Positions 35,735 through 45,614 of a stretch of 64,000 nucleotides of DNA are shown piece by piece. The DNA is taken from positions 1 to 64,000 of the forward strand of contig JAZUBU010000005.1 of assembly GCA_045638645.1 (NCBI GenBank), read 5' to 3'. Both the position numbers and the translations under genes were made by a program. The notes beneath the pieces were generated by a model that did no database searches, was not told the origin of the DNA, and saw only the letters and a program-made list of their open reading frames with translations. This DNA comes from JAGCJX01 sp045638645. GTDB lineage: Bacteria > Bacteroidota > Bacteroidia > Bacteroidales > UBA932. The first letter of the stretch is position 1. Each line of letters begins with the position of its first letter.

Positions 35735-36754
35735 ATGGCATTTTCTTTCCTGACCCAAGAACTGGCAATTGACCTTGGAACGGCCAATACCGTTGTCTTG
35801 GTGGACGACAAGATTGTGGTGGACGAACCCTCAATCATTGCCTTTGACCAAAATACAGGCAAACCCATTGCCGTAGGCCAGCGTGCGAAGCTCATGCACG
35901 AACGAACCAATCCCAACATCAAAACCGTACGCCCGCTTCGCGACGGTGTGATTGCAGACTTTCATGCAGCGGAACACATGATCAAGGGATTTGTCAAAAT
36001 GATCAACCCCAAACGCTCCCTCTTTACCCCGAGCATCAAAATGGTGGTTTGCGTTCCCTCGGGAAGTACCGAAGTGGAAATCCGTGCAATCCGGGACTCA
36101 TCCGAACATGCAGGAGGCCGCGATGTGTACATGATTTTTGAACCGATGGCAGCCGCCATGGGGATCGGTCTTGACGTGGAAGCTCCGGCCGGCAACATGG
36201 TCGTGGACATCGGAGGGGGTACCACCGAAATCGCTGTGATCTCCTTAGGCGGTATCGTGTGCAGCCAAAGCATCCGGGTAGCCGGAGACGTGTTCACCAC
36301 CGAAATCCAGCAGTACATGCGCCAACAACACAACATCAAGGTGGGCGAACTGACCTCCGAAGAGATCAAGATCAACATCGGTGCCGCCATTCCTGACCTG
36401 GATGTGATGCCCGATCCGTTCATTGTCCGTGGCCCGAACATCATGACGGCTCACCCCGTAGAAATCGCGGTAACCAGCCCCGAGGTGGCACACTGCCTGG
36501 ACAAATCCCTGGCCAAGATCGAAACCTCCATCCTGCAAGTGTTGGAGCAGACGCCGCCGGAACTGTATCAGGATATCGTAGAAAAAGGCATCTTCCTCAC
36601 TGGAGGTGGTGCTTTGCTCCGGGGATTGGACAAGCGCCTATATGAAAAGATCAACATCCCGTTCCACGTTGCCGAAGATCCGCTTCGTGCCGTGGCCCGT
36701 GGAACCAGCCTGGCGCTCAAAGGCTCATCCCATTACTCATTCCTGATGCGCTAA
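35735..36754 (+). CDS. mreB: Rod shape-determining protein MreB
   Basis: A 339-residue bacterial actin that forms membrane-bound filaments guiding lateral wall synthesis. The phosphate and adenosine loops are clear: AIDLGTANTVVLVDD at the N-terminus, VVDIGGGTTEIAVISLGG in the middle, and GIFLTGGGALLRGLD near the end. Length is typical. It is the first gene of a complete mreB-mreC-mreD-pbp2-rodA operon with gaps of ten bases or less or ATGA overlaps, so the elongasome is made from one transcript. Confidence 0.97.
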   Translation: MAFSFLTQELAIDLGTANTVVLVDDKIVVDEPSIIAFDQNTGKPIAVGQRAKLMHERTNPNIKTVRPLRDGVIADFHAAEHMIKGFVKMINPKRSLFTPSIKMVVCVPSGSTEVEIRAIRDSSEHAGGRDVYMIFEPMAAAMGIGLDVEAPAGNMVVDIGGGTTEIAVISLGGIVCSQSIRVAGDVFTTEIQQYMRQQHNIKVGELTSEEIKINIGAAIPDLDVMPDPFIVRGPNIMTAHPVEIAVTSPEVAHCLDKSLAKIETSILQVLEQTPPELYQDIVEKGIFLTGGGALLRGLDKRLYEKINIPFHVAEDPLRAVARGTSLALKGSSHYSFLMR

Positions 36755-36764
36755 TCCCGAGTTG

Positions 36765-37583
36765 ATGGGCAAGAACCACTCTTTCCTGAGCGTATTCATC
36801 ATCGCAATCACCTTCCTCGTATTGGAGGGTGTTTGCGTTTTATTGATTTCCCGGAACAGCATCCTGCAACAGACCCAATTGGTCCTCTCCCTGCGCCAGA
36901 TCCAGCAAATCGGATGGAAGCGAGTCAGCAAACGGCAATACGCCAACCAACTCGAGGCGATCAACGAACGGCTGGTCCGCGAAAACCTGCAGCTGCTGGC
37001 AGAGAACCAACGGCTGCATGAAAACGTAGCGGAACAGGCCTATCAGGACAGTTGCCTGCTCCTGCCGGAAGCGAACCGGTTCCAGTACATTCCGGCAGAA
37101 GTCATCCGGAACGAAACGGACCGGCAACACAACGTCATCTTCCTGAACAAAGGCAGTGCCGATGGTATCCGCCCGGATATGGGAGTCATCTCCTCACAAG
37201 GCATTGTTGGCTTTGTCAACGGAGTGAGCGAACATTTCTGTCAGGTTTCCTCGTTGCTGGATATTGATCGGGGTGTTACCGGAATCTTGCACCGCACCCA
37301 CACCTTTGGCCCGATCCGATGGGACGGACGACGGGCAGACCGCGTGGTGATGGAAGAAATTCCCATTCATACAACATTTGAAGCCGGAGACACCGTGGTT
37401 TCCAGCGGCTATTCCCAACTGTTTCCGAAAGACATTCCCATCGGCCGGATCGCAAGCCACGAACTGGTGGATGGCGTAAGTTACCGGCTCTACCTGGATC
37501 TGTTTGAAGACTTCCGCTCCCTCCATTTTGTTTACATTGTTTCCAACACACAACAAGCAGAAATCGAAGGACTCCTGTTATGA
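36765..37583 (+). CDS. mreC: Rod shape-determining protein MreC
   Basis: A 272-residue protein with one N-terminal membrane helix (SVFIIAITFLVLEGVCVLLI), a coiled coil (about residues 45-85) and the periplasmic double beta-barrel with VIRNETDRQHNVIFLNKGS, GVISSQGIVGFV and VSSGYSQLFPKDIPIG. It links MreB and MreD to PBP2. The start is the ATG at 36765; a TTG just before it is less likely. It overlaps mreD as ATGA. Confidence 0.94.
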   Translation: MGKNHSFLSVFIIAITFLVLEGVCVLLISRNSILQQTQLVLSLRQIQQIGWKRVSKRQYANQLEAINERLVRENLQLLAENQRLHENVAEQAYQDSCLLLPEANRFQYIPAEVIRNETDRQHNVIFLNKGSADGIRPDMGVISSQGIVGFVNGVSEHFCQVSSLLDIDRGVTGILHRTHTFGPIRWDGRRADRVVMEEIPIHTTFEAGDTVVSSGYSQLFPKDIPIGRIASHELVDGVSYRLYLDLFEDFRSLHFVYIVSNTQQAEIEGLLL

Positions 37584-38089
37584 CCAAGCCCAATCACTTC
37601 CTACTCATTTCAGTACTGATTGTCCTGCTACAATCGGTCTTGGATAACTACATCTCCTGGGGCACCCCGATTTACCTGATGTTGACACCCATTGTAGCCT
37701 GCCTGATGCCCAATCGCATCCGGGGTATTCCCCTTTTGCTGGGAGCTTTCTTTCTTGGGCTGGTCACAGACCTGTTGGGCAACGGCATCCTGGGAATGGG
37801 AGCCTCTGCCATGACGGCCATGGTCCTGGTCCGATATCCATTGATCCGGGCATTCACCAACGAGAACTCCATGGAGAAATACACCTACCCCAGCCCCATC
37901 AGCATGGGAATCGGACGCTTCATCGCCTATCTGCTGATATTGTACGTCATTTTCCTGAGCGTTTATGTCGGTTGGGACTGTGCCGGCATTGTTCCCACGT
38001 CGGTTGCCCTCGGACGAATCGCCGTCGGAACCCTGCTGAATGCAGCAATCGGCTACTTTTTTGCATGGATCGTCATTCGTGAGGAATAA
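37580..38089 (+). CDS. mreD: Rod shape-determining protein MreD
   Basis: A 169-residue membrane protein with five or six hydrophobic segments, as expected for MreD, the least conserved member of the elongasome. Recognition rests on size, topology and position between mreC (ATGA overlap) and the PBP2 gene (eight bases downstream); phrases such as LLLGAFFLGLVTDLLGNG also fit the family. It probably helps MreC control PBP2 and RodA. Confidence 0.9.
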   Translation: MTKPNHFLLISVLIVLLQSVLDNYISWGTPIYLMLTPIVACLMPNRIRGIPLLLGAFFLGLVTDLLGNGILGMGASAMTAMVLVRYPLIRAFTNENSMEKYTYPSPISMGIGRFIAYLLILYVIFLSVYVGWDCAGIVPTSVALGRIAVGTLLNAAIGYFFAWIVIREE

Positions 38090-38097
38090 GACAGAAA

Positions 38098-39951
38098 ATG
38101 GCTAAGGACCAATACAAACAACATTTGCTGATCATCGGGATGGCTGCCCTCTTCCTGATCATCCTGACACGTCTTTTCAACATCCAGATCCTGGATTCCC
38201 AATACAAGGTCAACGCCGACAACAACGCCCTCCGGTACATCACCAAATACCCGGTTCGGGGCCGGATTCTGGATCGGAACGGCCGTGTACTCGTAGACAA
38301 CGCCTATGCATACGACATCCAGGTAACCCCTTACGATGTCAAACCCTTTGACACCCTGGCCCTGTGTCAAATTTTTGGTCTGGACCCCGAAGAAGTCCAT
38401 GCCACCTTCGCGGAATACCGAAGATTCCGCAGCCGCATCGGATTCCAAAGCAAGACCTTCCTCAAACAGGTAACCCAGGACCAATACAGCCATTTCCTGG
38501 AAATGAGCCACCACTTCCCCGGTTTTACAGCAGTGCCCCGGACGATCCGCAGTTACCCCTACGATGCTGGGGGGAACCTTCTGGGCTACGTGTCCGAAGT
38601 GGATGCAAACTACTTGAAGAAGCACCCGGAATACCAAAGCGGAGACTACGCCGGGAAAACGGGTCTTGAACTCCTCTGTGAAGAAGAACTGCGGGGAGAA
38701 AAGGGCTACAACATCTACCTGCGGAACGTACACAACCGCATCCAGGACTCCTACCACAACGGAGAATTCGACAAACCGGCCGTTGCCGGCCAGGATGTCC
38801 GCACCACCATTGATGCCGAACTCCAGCAATATGGGGAATACCTCATGCAGAACAAAGTCGGCAGCATCGTGGCCATCGAACCCTCCACAGGAGAAATCCT
38901 TTCCATGATTTCCAGCCCGGGAATCCATGTTTCCATCCTGGCGGAAATCGGAAAGCACTACGGAGAAATTGCCTCGGACCCCTTCAAACCCATGTTCAAC
39001 CGGGCCGTCATGTCCCCCCAGCCTCCCGGCTCCGTATTCAAACTGGTCAATGCCCTAATCGGGCTTCAGGAAGGAGTTGTATCGACCAACACCGAACACC
39101 GTTGCAACGATGGTTTTCGGGCTTCCGGTATCCGCGTAGGCTGCCACACCCACCCCTCCCCCGTAGATTTCCGGGAATCCATCATGATGTCCTGCAATGC
39201 TTACTACTGCGAACTCTTCCGGAATATCCTGCACAACTCAGCTCACGATTCAATCCAGGCAGCATTTACCCGCTGGCGGGAAATCGTACAGAGTTTTGGC
39301 TTTGGAAAGAAATTGGGAAGCGACTTCCCCGCCGAACAAAGCGGGTATGTTCCCGACGCTTCTCTCTACAACCGAGTTTATGGCCGGCGTGGTTGGAGCG
39401 CCCTCTCCGTTATCTCCCTCTCCATTGGCCAAGGCGAATTGGGCTGTACACCCCTGCACCTGGCCAATTTAGGAGCCATCCTGGCCAACCGCGGACACTA
39501 CTTCATCCCGCACATTCTGAAAACCAATGACACAACCGGGTTGTACAAAAAATACACAGAACCGGTCCATACCCTTGTGGACCCCAAACATTTTGAGCCC
39601 GTCATTGACGGAATGTACCGGGCCGTCAACTCTCCGCCCGGTTCTGGGGCCACGGGCCGTCTGGCCGCCACAGACAGTTTGTTTGTCTGCGGAAAAACAG
39701 GCACCTCCCAGAATCCTCACGGAGACGACCACTCCGTCTTTGTCTGCTTTGCACCCCGGGAGAACCCCAAAATTGCGGTGGCCGTTTACATGGAAAATGC
39801 TGGAGCCGGTGGCAGCTGGGCAGCCCCGACAGCTGGTCTGATGGTCGAAAAGTATTTGAACGGCGAAATCAGCGAACAGAAAAAATGGATTGAAGACCGC
39901 CTTGTCCAAGCCAACCTCCTGGAGAAGGCACGACCCAAGAAAAAGAAATGA
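38098..39951 (+). CDS. mrdA: Penicillin-binding protein 2, elongation-specific transpeptidase
   Basis: A 617-residue class B PBP that cross-links wall during side-wall growth. After one membrane helix (LLIIGMAALFLIILTRLF) comes the pedestal domain (PVRGRILDRNGRVLVDN and GLLGYVSEVD-like sequence), then the transpeptidase with PPGSVFKLVNALIGL (Ser nucleophile), SCNAYYCELF (S-x-N) and CGKTGTSQNP (K-T-G). It follows mreD by eight bases and overlaps rodA by ATGA; RodA is its partner polymerase. Confidence 0.96.
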   Translation: MAKDQYKQHLLIIGMAALFLIILTRLFNIQILDSQYKVNADNNALRYITKYPVRGRILDRNGRVLVDNAYAYDIQVTPYDVKPFDTLALCQIFGLDPEEVHATFAEYRRFRSRIGFQSKTFLKQVTQDQYSHFLEMSHHFPGFTAVPRTIRSYPYDAGGNLLGYVSEVDANYLKKHPEYQSGDYAGKTGLELLCEEELRGEKGYNIYLRNVHNRIQDSYHNGEFDKPAVAGQDVRTTIDAELQQYGEYLMQNKVGSIVAIEPSTGEILSMISSPGIHVSILAEIGKHYGEIASDPFKPMFNRAVMSPQPPGSVFKLVNALIGLQEGVVSTNTEHRCNDGFRASGIRVGCHTHPSPVDFRESIMMSCNAYYCELFRNILHNSAHDSIQAAFTRWREIVQSFGFGKKLGSDFPAEQSGYVPDASLYNRVYGRRGWSALSVISLSIGQGELGCTPLHLANLGAILANRGHYFIPHILKTNDTTGLYKKYTEPVHTLVDPKHFEPVIDGMYRAVNSPPGSGATGRLAATDSLFVCGKTGTSQNPHGDDHSVFVCFAPRENPKIAVAVYMENAGAGGSWAAPTAGLMVEKYLNGEISEQKKWIEDRLVQANLLEKARPKKKK

Positions 39952-41381
39952 GACGAAGCGAACTCTCCTACCGCCACATTGACTGGATCATTGTCCTCTG
40001 CTACCTGCTATTGATTTTCTTTGGCTGGATCAACATCTATGCTTCCTCCTTTTCCGAGGCCGCTCATGGCATCCTGGATACCTCAACCAAAGCAGGCATG
40101 CAATTCATCTGGATTGGAATCAGCCTCTGTGCAGCGACCGCCCTGGTCTTCGTCATCAACCCGCGGTGGTACATGTCCACGACCTGGCTGCTGTACATCG
40201 GCGTCCTTCTTCTGCTGATGGCCGTCCTGGTCGTCGGCAAGGAAGTCAATGGATCCAAGTCCTGGTTTTCCCTGGGGCCCATCAGCTTCCAACCGTCCGA
40301 ACTCTCCAAGATCACCACCTCGCTGGCGATAGCCACGGTCATGAGTCATTACAGTTTCCGCCTCAACCGCGCCTCCGATTTGTTCAAAATCCTCGCAATC
40401 CTGGCCGTTCCAGCAGGGCTCATCATGCTGGAACCGGAAATTGGAACCATCCTGGTCTATGTCGGCTTCATCTTTGTCCTGTACCGGGAAGGCTTGACCG
40501 GCTGGATCATCTTCCTGATGGGTATGGTCATCCTGCTCTTTGTCCTGACCCTGAAATTCTCCCCCTTTGTCTCCATGCTGGTCATTCTGGGAACCTTTGG
40601 CCTAATCCGGGGTCTGTATGCCCACCAACCGATTTTTGTGATCCTGGGTTACCTCTTCAGCATCCTGTTGCTGGCCTTTCTGCCCAAACTCATCAGCCTT
40701 CCGTCCCTGGAATTTCTGGCCCAGATCGGTTGCGATACACTCCTGCTGATCCTGATGGGGCTTTTCTGTGTTTATTGGTTCATCCGACTGGTGAGACGCA
40801 AAGACAAAAAAATCCGTTGGATGGTTCTCGGCATGCTCCTGTGCCTGTTCTTTACCTTCTCCGTGGAAATGATCTTTGACAAGGTCCTCCAACCCCACCA
40901 CCAGGCCCGGATTGAAAACCTGCTGGGTATCCGGGAAGACCCGCACGGAATCGGCTACAACGTCAACCAGTCCATGATTGCGATCGGATCCGGCGGATTT
41001 GCCGGAAAAGGCTTCCTGGAAGGCACACAAACCAAGTTCAAATTTGTTCCGGAACAAAGTACAGACTTCATCTTCTGCACCATTGGAGAAGAATGGGGTT
41101 TCTTGGGATCCCTTGGACTGCTGGCAGTTTTCTTTACATTGATTGCTCGGATCCTTGTCACTGCCGAGCGACAGAAAGAAGCCAACATCCGGATTTACGG
41201 CTACTGCGTCGCTGCCATCCTTTTCATGCACGTACTGATCAACGTCAGCATGACCATCGGCCTGATGCCTGTGATCGGGATTCCCCTGCCCTTCATCAGT
41301 TACGGCGGATCATCGCTGCTGACATTTACCGTCCTGCTCTTTATGTACGTTCGGCTGGATCTGGAACGCTGGAGACGATAG
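39948..41381 (+). CDS. rodA: Peptidoglycan glycosyltransferase RodA
   Basis: A 477-residue SEDS-family membrane enzyme that polymerises lipid II with PBP2. About ten to twelve membrane segments are visible, with family motifs such as GSKSWFSLGPISFQPSELSK, EPEIGTILVYVG, AIGSGGFAGKGFLEGTQTKF and GLMPVIGIPLPFISYGGSSL. It is longer than the E. coli protein because of extra hydrophobic sequence in the middle, which I believe is common in this phylum. Its stop lies 41 bases inside the end of the convergent mechanosensitive channel gene. Confidence 0.96.
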   Translation: MRRSELSYRHIDWIIVLCYLLLIFFGWINIYASSFSEAAHGILDTSTKAGMQFIWIGISLCAATALVFVINPRWYMSTTWLLYIGVLLLLMAVLVVGKEVNGSKSWFSLGPISFQPSELSKITTSLAIATVMSHYSFRLNRASDLFKILAILAVPAGLIMLEPEIGTILVYVGFIFVLYREGLTGWIIFLMGMVILLFVLTLKFSPFVSMLVILGTFGLIRGLYAHQPIFVILGYLFSILLLAFLPKLISLPSLEFLAQIGCDTLLLILMGLFCVYWFIRLVRRKDKKIRWMVLGMLLCLFFTFSVEMIFDKVLQPHHQARIENLLGIREDPHGIGYNVNQSMIAIGSGGFAGKGFLEGTQTKFKFVPEQSTDFIFCTIGEEWGFLGSLGLLAVFFTLIARILVTAERQKEANIRIYGYCVAAILFMHVLINVSMTIGLMPVIGIPLPFISYGGSSLLTFTVLLFMYVRLDLERWRR

Positions 41382-42612
41382 AGGAGGGTAACTGGTACAC
41401 CTGCAGACCAAAAATCGGCATCACCGAAAGAATGTGGTCAAAAATGTCTGACTGCACCGTTTCGTAGTGCACCCATTGGGTACCGTCCACAAAGCAATAC
41501 ACTTCCAGCGGCAACCCCCGATCCGTCGGCTGCAACTGACGAACCATGGTAATCATGTCGTGTTTGATCTGAGCATGCTGCTTCAGATAGGCCGTCACAT
41601 AGGCACGAAAAACACCCAAATTGGTCTGACGGATGACATTCGGAACCTCGGGATAGTCTGTTGTCCGCTGACTGTTGTACGCATCCAACTGTGCTTGGGT
41701 CGCATCCAGATAGTCCCGGATGATTTCAATTTTCGAGAACCGTGCCATCATGGCCTCATCGCACATGCGGACAGTCTTCATATCGATGTTCACCGCACGC
41801 TTGATCCGTCTTCCCCCCGTATCCACCATACCCCGCCAATTCTGGAAGGACTCGCTCATCAGGGCATAGGGAGGAATGGTCGTGATGGTCTTGTCAAAAT
41901 TGCAGACCTTCACCGAATACAGATTGATTTCAATCACATCTCCATCTGCTCCATATTTGGGAACAGTAATCCAGTCTCCGACCCGCAGCAAATCATTGGA
42001 TGTCAGCTGCCAGCCTGAAATAAATCCCAACAGGGTATCCTTGAAAACCAGCACAATGATGGCCATCGAAGCACCCAGGCCGGCGATCAGGGTTCCCATC
42101 GGCTGGTTAATCAGAACACTCAACGCCAAAAGGCCCGCAATGAAATAGACGGCCACGTTCACTACCTGGAAAAACACAAGCACCGGTTTGTTGGTAAAAC
42201 GGGACTTTTGGGAATAGACTACCGACAAAGACTTGGTCACGGAAACAACAAACAGGACAAAACGCAGGATGATATACAGGTCCAACCCTTTCCGGAAGAC
42301 CCGGATCACCTCAGGATTGCGGAGTGCCAAAGGCAAGGCCACGTACAAAAGAATCGGAGGCAAAATGCTGACTGCCTTGTGAAACACCTTGTTATCAAAG
42401 AGCACATCGTCCAGATTCGTCGAAGTTATCCGGACCAGCCCCTTGAAAAAATGGTTCACGATCAGATCCACGACCCAACCCAACAACCAGACAATCAGGA
42501 CCAGCACCAGCAAAGACAAACCTTGGTCCAGAAAATTTGCCCAAGCCTCCGGCAGGCCAAAGCCCGTCAGCAGGCGTTGAAAGAAATCGGGAATTGCGCT
42601 AAAAAAATTCAT
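41341..42612 (-). CDS. MscS-family mechanosensitive channel (YbdG-like, miniconductance type)
   Basis: A 423-residue channel with about five membrane segments in the first 190 residues and an MscS core: the pore-lining helix region is GTLIAGLGASMAIIVLVFKD, followed by the beta domain (RVGDWITVPKYGADGDVIEI). Length and the C-terminal soluble region match the YbdG group, which opens at moderate membrane tension to release solutes. It stands alone on the minus strand; its last 14 codons overlap the end of rodA. No regulator is adjacent. Confidence 0.93.
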   Translation of the reverse strand: MNFFSAIPDFFQRLLTGFGLPEAWANFLDQGLSLLVLVLIVWLLGWVVDLIVNHFFKGLVRITSTNLDDVLFDNKVFHKAVSILPPILLYVALPLALRNPEVIRVFRKGLDLYIILRFVLFVVSVTKSLSVVYSQKSRFTNKPVLVFFQVVNVAVYFIAGLLALSVLINQPMGTLIAGLGASMAIIVLVFKDTLLGFISGWQLTSNDLLRVGDWITVPKYGADGDVIEINLYSVKVCNFDKTITTIPPYALMSESFQNWRGMVDTGGRRIKRAVNIDMKTVRMCDEAMMARFSKIEIIRDYLDATQAQLDAYNSQRTTDYPEVPNVIRQTNLGVFRAYVTAYLKQHAQIKHDMITMVRQLQPTDRGLPLEVYCFVDGTQWVHYETVQSDIFDHILSVMPIFGLQVYQLPSSIVSSVPDPAERT

Positions 42613-42666
42613 ATCCGGTATGCTTTGTTTTTTTATTTTATTCGGTAAAGTTAGTCAATAAAAGTT

Positions 42667-42674
42667 ATCTTTGT
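42667..42674 (+). promoter_or_regulatory. -7 promoter box of gcvP
   Basis: TATCTTTG matches TAnnTTTG, 41 bases before the gcvP ATG. No perfect -33 TTTG is seen at 19-21 bases. Confidence 0.5.
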
Positions 42675-42715
42675 AGTCTATAGAAACGAATATCTTATTT
42701 TAAACAATAAATCTT

Positions 42716-45541
42716 ATGGCATTAAACTTTGCACAAAGACACAATGGCCCGCGTGAAGCAGAAATTCGTGAAATGCTTGACGTTGTTGGTGCTGCTTCGT
42801 TGGACGAACTCATCAGCCAAACCTACCCCAAGGACATTCTCCTGAACGAACCCTTGGCATTGGATCCCGCCCTGAGCGAACAAGACTACCTGACCCGTCT
42901 GAAAAAGATGGTTTCCCAAAATAAAAACTTCCGTTCCATGATCGGTCTGGGCTGGTACGGTACCGCTTCCCTGCCGGTGGTGTTGCGCAACATCTTCGAG
43001 AACCCCTCCTGGTATACCTCCTACACTCCTTACCAAGCAGAAATCTCTCAAGGACGTCTGGAAGCTTTGATCAACTTCCAAACCATGATTTCTTCCTTGA
43101 CCGGTTTTGGCATGGCCAACTGCTCCATGTTGGACGATGCAACCGCTGCTGCAGAAGCGATGCGTATGATGTACGAACTCCGCTCCCGTGATGCAGTGAA
43201 GAAAGGTAAAAATCAAATCTTTGTGGACCAAAACCTGTTCCCGCAAGTACTGTCAGTGCTGAAAACACGCGCAGTAGGTTTGGGCATTGAACTGGTCATC
43301 GGAGACTGGAAAGAACAATTGGAAGCAGGCTTCGGTGAATTGATGTACGGTGCCTTGCTGCAATATCCTGCCGCCAACGGCGAAGTCCGTGACTACACCT
43401 TGTTCTGCGAAAAGGCACACGAAGCCGGTATGTTGGTTTCAGCCTACTGCGACCTGCTCGCATTGGCCCTTTTGAAAGAACCGGCAGCCTGGGGAGCTGA
43501 TATCGCGGTCGGTACAGCCCAACGCTTCGGCTTGCCCATGGGCTTTGGTGGTCCGACTGCCGGCTGGATGGCTACCCGCGACAACTACAAACGCAACATC
43601 CCGGGACGTATCATCGGTTTGTCCATCGACCGTCACGGAAAACCCGCCTACCGTTTGGCACTCCAAACCCGCGAACAACACATCAAACGCGAAAAAGCGA
43701 CTTCCAACATTTGTACCGCCACGGCTTTGATGGCCATCATGAGCGGTATGTATGCAGCATACCACGGACCGGAAGGCATCCGCTCCATCGCTGCCAAAAC
43801 CTACAAATATGCACACGCCCTGGGAGCAAAACTGACCGCTGCCGGCTACCAATTGGCGGCAACCGACTACTTTGACACCCTCCGCATTGTCGGTGTGGAT
43901 GCTGCCAAGATCCGCGAACGTGCAGAAGCTGCTGGCTTTAACTTCTACTATCCGGCTGCCGACCAGGTACAAATCTCTTGCGACGAATTGACTGATTGCA
44001 AAGAAGCTCAACAAATCCTCGCCATCTTCAAAGTTTCCACCCAAGCTTGCGCTTGTGTTGCAGAACCGGCTGTTCCGATGGCTCGTGAATCCGCTTTCCT
44101 GACCCAATCAATCTTCAACAAATACCACTCTGAAACCGAGATGATGCGTTACATCAAGAAACTGGAACGCCGCGACATCTCCTTGACCCACTCGATGATT
44201 CCGCTGGGTTCTTGCACCATGAAATTGAATGCTGCCGCGGAAATGATGCCGCTCAGCTGGAGTGAACTCACCAACGTTCACCCGTACGCTCCGCAAGACC
44301 AAGCCAAAGGATATCTGGAAATGATCCACGAATTGGAACGCGACTTGGCAATCATCACCGGCTTTGACGCTTGCTCACTCCAACCGAACTCGGGTGCTGC
44401 CGGCGAATATGCAGGTTTGTTGACCATCCGCAACTACCAAAAAGCCAATGGCGAAGGTCACCGTAACATCATCATTATCCCGACCTCTGCTCACGGAACC
44501 AACCCGGCAAGTGCTGCCATGGCAGGTTTCAACATCGTCCTTGTCGGCTGTGATGACCACGGTAACATCAACGTAGAGGAATTGCGAGAAAAAGCCATCG
44601 CCAACCGCGACAACCTTGCAGGTATCATGATCACCTACCCTTCTACTCACGGTGTGTTTGAAGTGAAAATCCGCGAAATCTGCAACATCATCCACGAAAA
44701 CGGAGGACAAGTCTTCATGGACGGTGCCAACATGAACGCCCAAGTGGCCATCACCAACCCGGGCTTCATTGGTGCTGACGTTTGCCACCTGAACTTGCAC
44801 AAAACCTTTGCAATGCCGCACGGTGGTGGTGGTCCTGGCGTAGGCCCGATCTGCGTGGCCAAACACTTGACCCCTTACTTGCCCGGTCACCCGATCGTCC
44901 CGGAATGTGGTGGCGAAAACATTACCGCTGTCGGATCCGCTCCTTACGGAAGCCCGCTGTTGTTGCCCATTACCCACGCCTACATCAAGATGTTGGGTGC
45001 CGATGGTCTGCGCGCAGCAACCTCATTGGCCATCTTGAACGCCAACTACATTTCTGCCAGCCTGAATCCGGACTACAAGACATTGTACACCGGTGCGACC
45101 GGCCGCGTTGCGCACGAATGTATCGTGGATTTGCAACACTTCAAAGCAACCTACGGCGTCGATGCCACCGACATTGCAAAACGCTTGATGGACTATGGTT
45201 TCCACGCTCCGACCTTGTCATTCCCGGTTCACGAAACCTTGATGGTCGAACCGACCGAAAGTGAAAACAAAGCAGAATTGGACCGTTTCATCGACACCAT
45301 GAAACAAATCCTGAAGGAATGCCAAGCCATCGCAGACGGAACCTACGACAAAGAAGACAACCCGGTGAAGATGGCTCCGCACACAGCTGAAGAAGTTTGT
45401 GCCAACGAATGGAACCACGCCTACAACCGCGAGGTGGCCGCTTACCCGTTGGAATGGATTCGTGAAAACAAATTCTGGTGCTATGTTGCCCGCGTAGACA
45501 ACGGCTATGGCGACCGCAACCTGGTCCCTGTTGTGGAATAA
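42716..45541 (+). CDS. gcvP: Glycine dehydrogenase (decarboxylating), single-chain P-protein
   Basis: A 941-residue P-protein of the glycine cleavage system. It decarboxylates glycine and passes the aminomethyl group to the H-protein lipoyl arm. Both halves found as separate subunits in some bacteria are fused here. The N-terminal half has MIGLGWYGT and YTPYQAEISQGRLEALINFQ; the C-terminal half has the PLP-binding Lys in NLHKTFAMPHGGGGPG, near residue 696. Codon choice is strongly biased, unlike the neighbouring wall genes, which suggests high expression. gcvT and gcvH are not in the window. A clear terminator follows, so it is monocistronic. Confidence 0.97.
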   Translation: MALNFAQRHNGPREAEIREMLDVVGAASLDELISQTYPKDILLNEPLALDPALSEQDYLTRLKKMVSQNKNFRSMIGLGWYGTASLPVVLRNIFENPSWYTSYTPYQAEISQGRLEALINFQTMISSLTGFGMANCSMLDDATAAAEAMRMMYELRSRDAVKKGKNQIFVDQNLFPQVLSVLKTRAVGLGIELVIGDWKEQLEAGFGELMYGALLQYPAANGEVRDYTLFCEKAHEAGMLVSAYCDLLALALLKEPAAWGADIAVGTAQRFGLPMGFGGPTAGWMATRDNYKRNIPGRIIGLSIDRHGKPAYRLALQTREQHIKREKATSNICTATALMAIMSGMYAAYHGPEGIRSIAAKTYKYAHALGAKLTAAGYQLAATDYFDTLRIVGVDAAKIRERAEAAGFNFYYPAADQVQISCDELTDCKEAQQILAIFKVSTQACACVAEPAVPMARESAFLTQSIFNKYHSETEMMRYIKKLERRDISLTHSMIPLGSCTMKLNAAAEMMPLSWSELTNVHPYAPQDQAKGYLEMIHELERDLAIITGFDACSLQPNSGAAGEYAGLLTIRNYQKANGEGHRNIIIIPTSAHGTNPASAAMAGFNIVLVGCDDHGNINVEELREKAIANRDNLAGIMITYPSTHGVFEVKIREICNIIHENGGQVFMDGANMNAQVAITNPGFIGADVCHLNLHKTFAMPHGGGGPGVGPICVAKHLTPYLPGHPIVPECGGENITAVGSAPYGSPLLLPITHAYIKMLGADGLRAATSLAILNANYISASLNPDYKTLYTGATGRVAHECIVDLQHFKATYGVDATDIAKRLMDYGFHAPTLSFPVHETLMVEPTESENKAELDRFIDTMKQILKECQAIADGTYDKEDNPVKMAPHTAEEVCANEWNHAYNREVAAYPLEWIRENKFWCYVARVDNGYGDRNLVPVVE

Positions 45542-45562
45542 CACTCAGTTTTCCCAAAAGCA

Positions 45563-45600
45563 AAGCGGCTCCTACTTTCAGTAAGAGCCGCTTCGTTTTT
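45563..45600 (+). terminator. gcvP terminator
   Basis: The arms AAGCGGCTC (45563-45571) and GAGCCGCTT (45585-45593) pair, with a further small stem in the loop, and a T-run follows at 45596-45600. It starts 22 bases after the gcvP stop. Confidence 0.8.
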
Positions 45601-45614
45601 AGATCCACCCGTGG

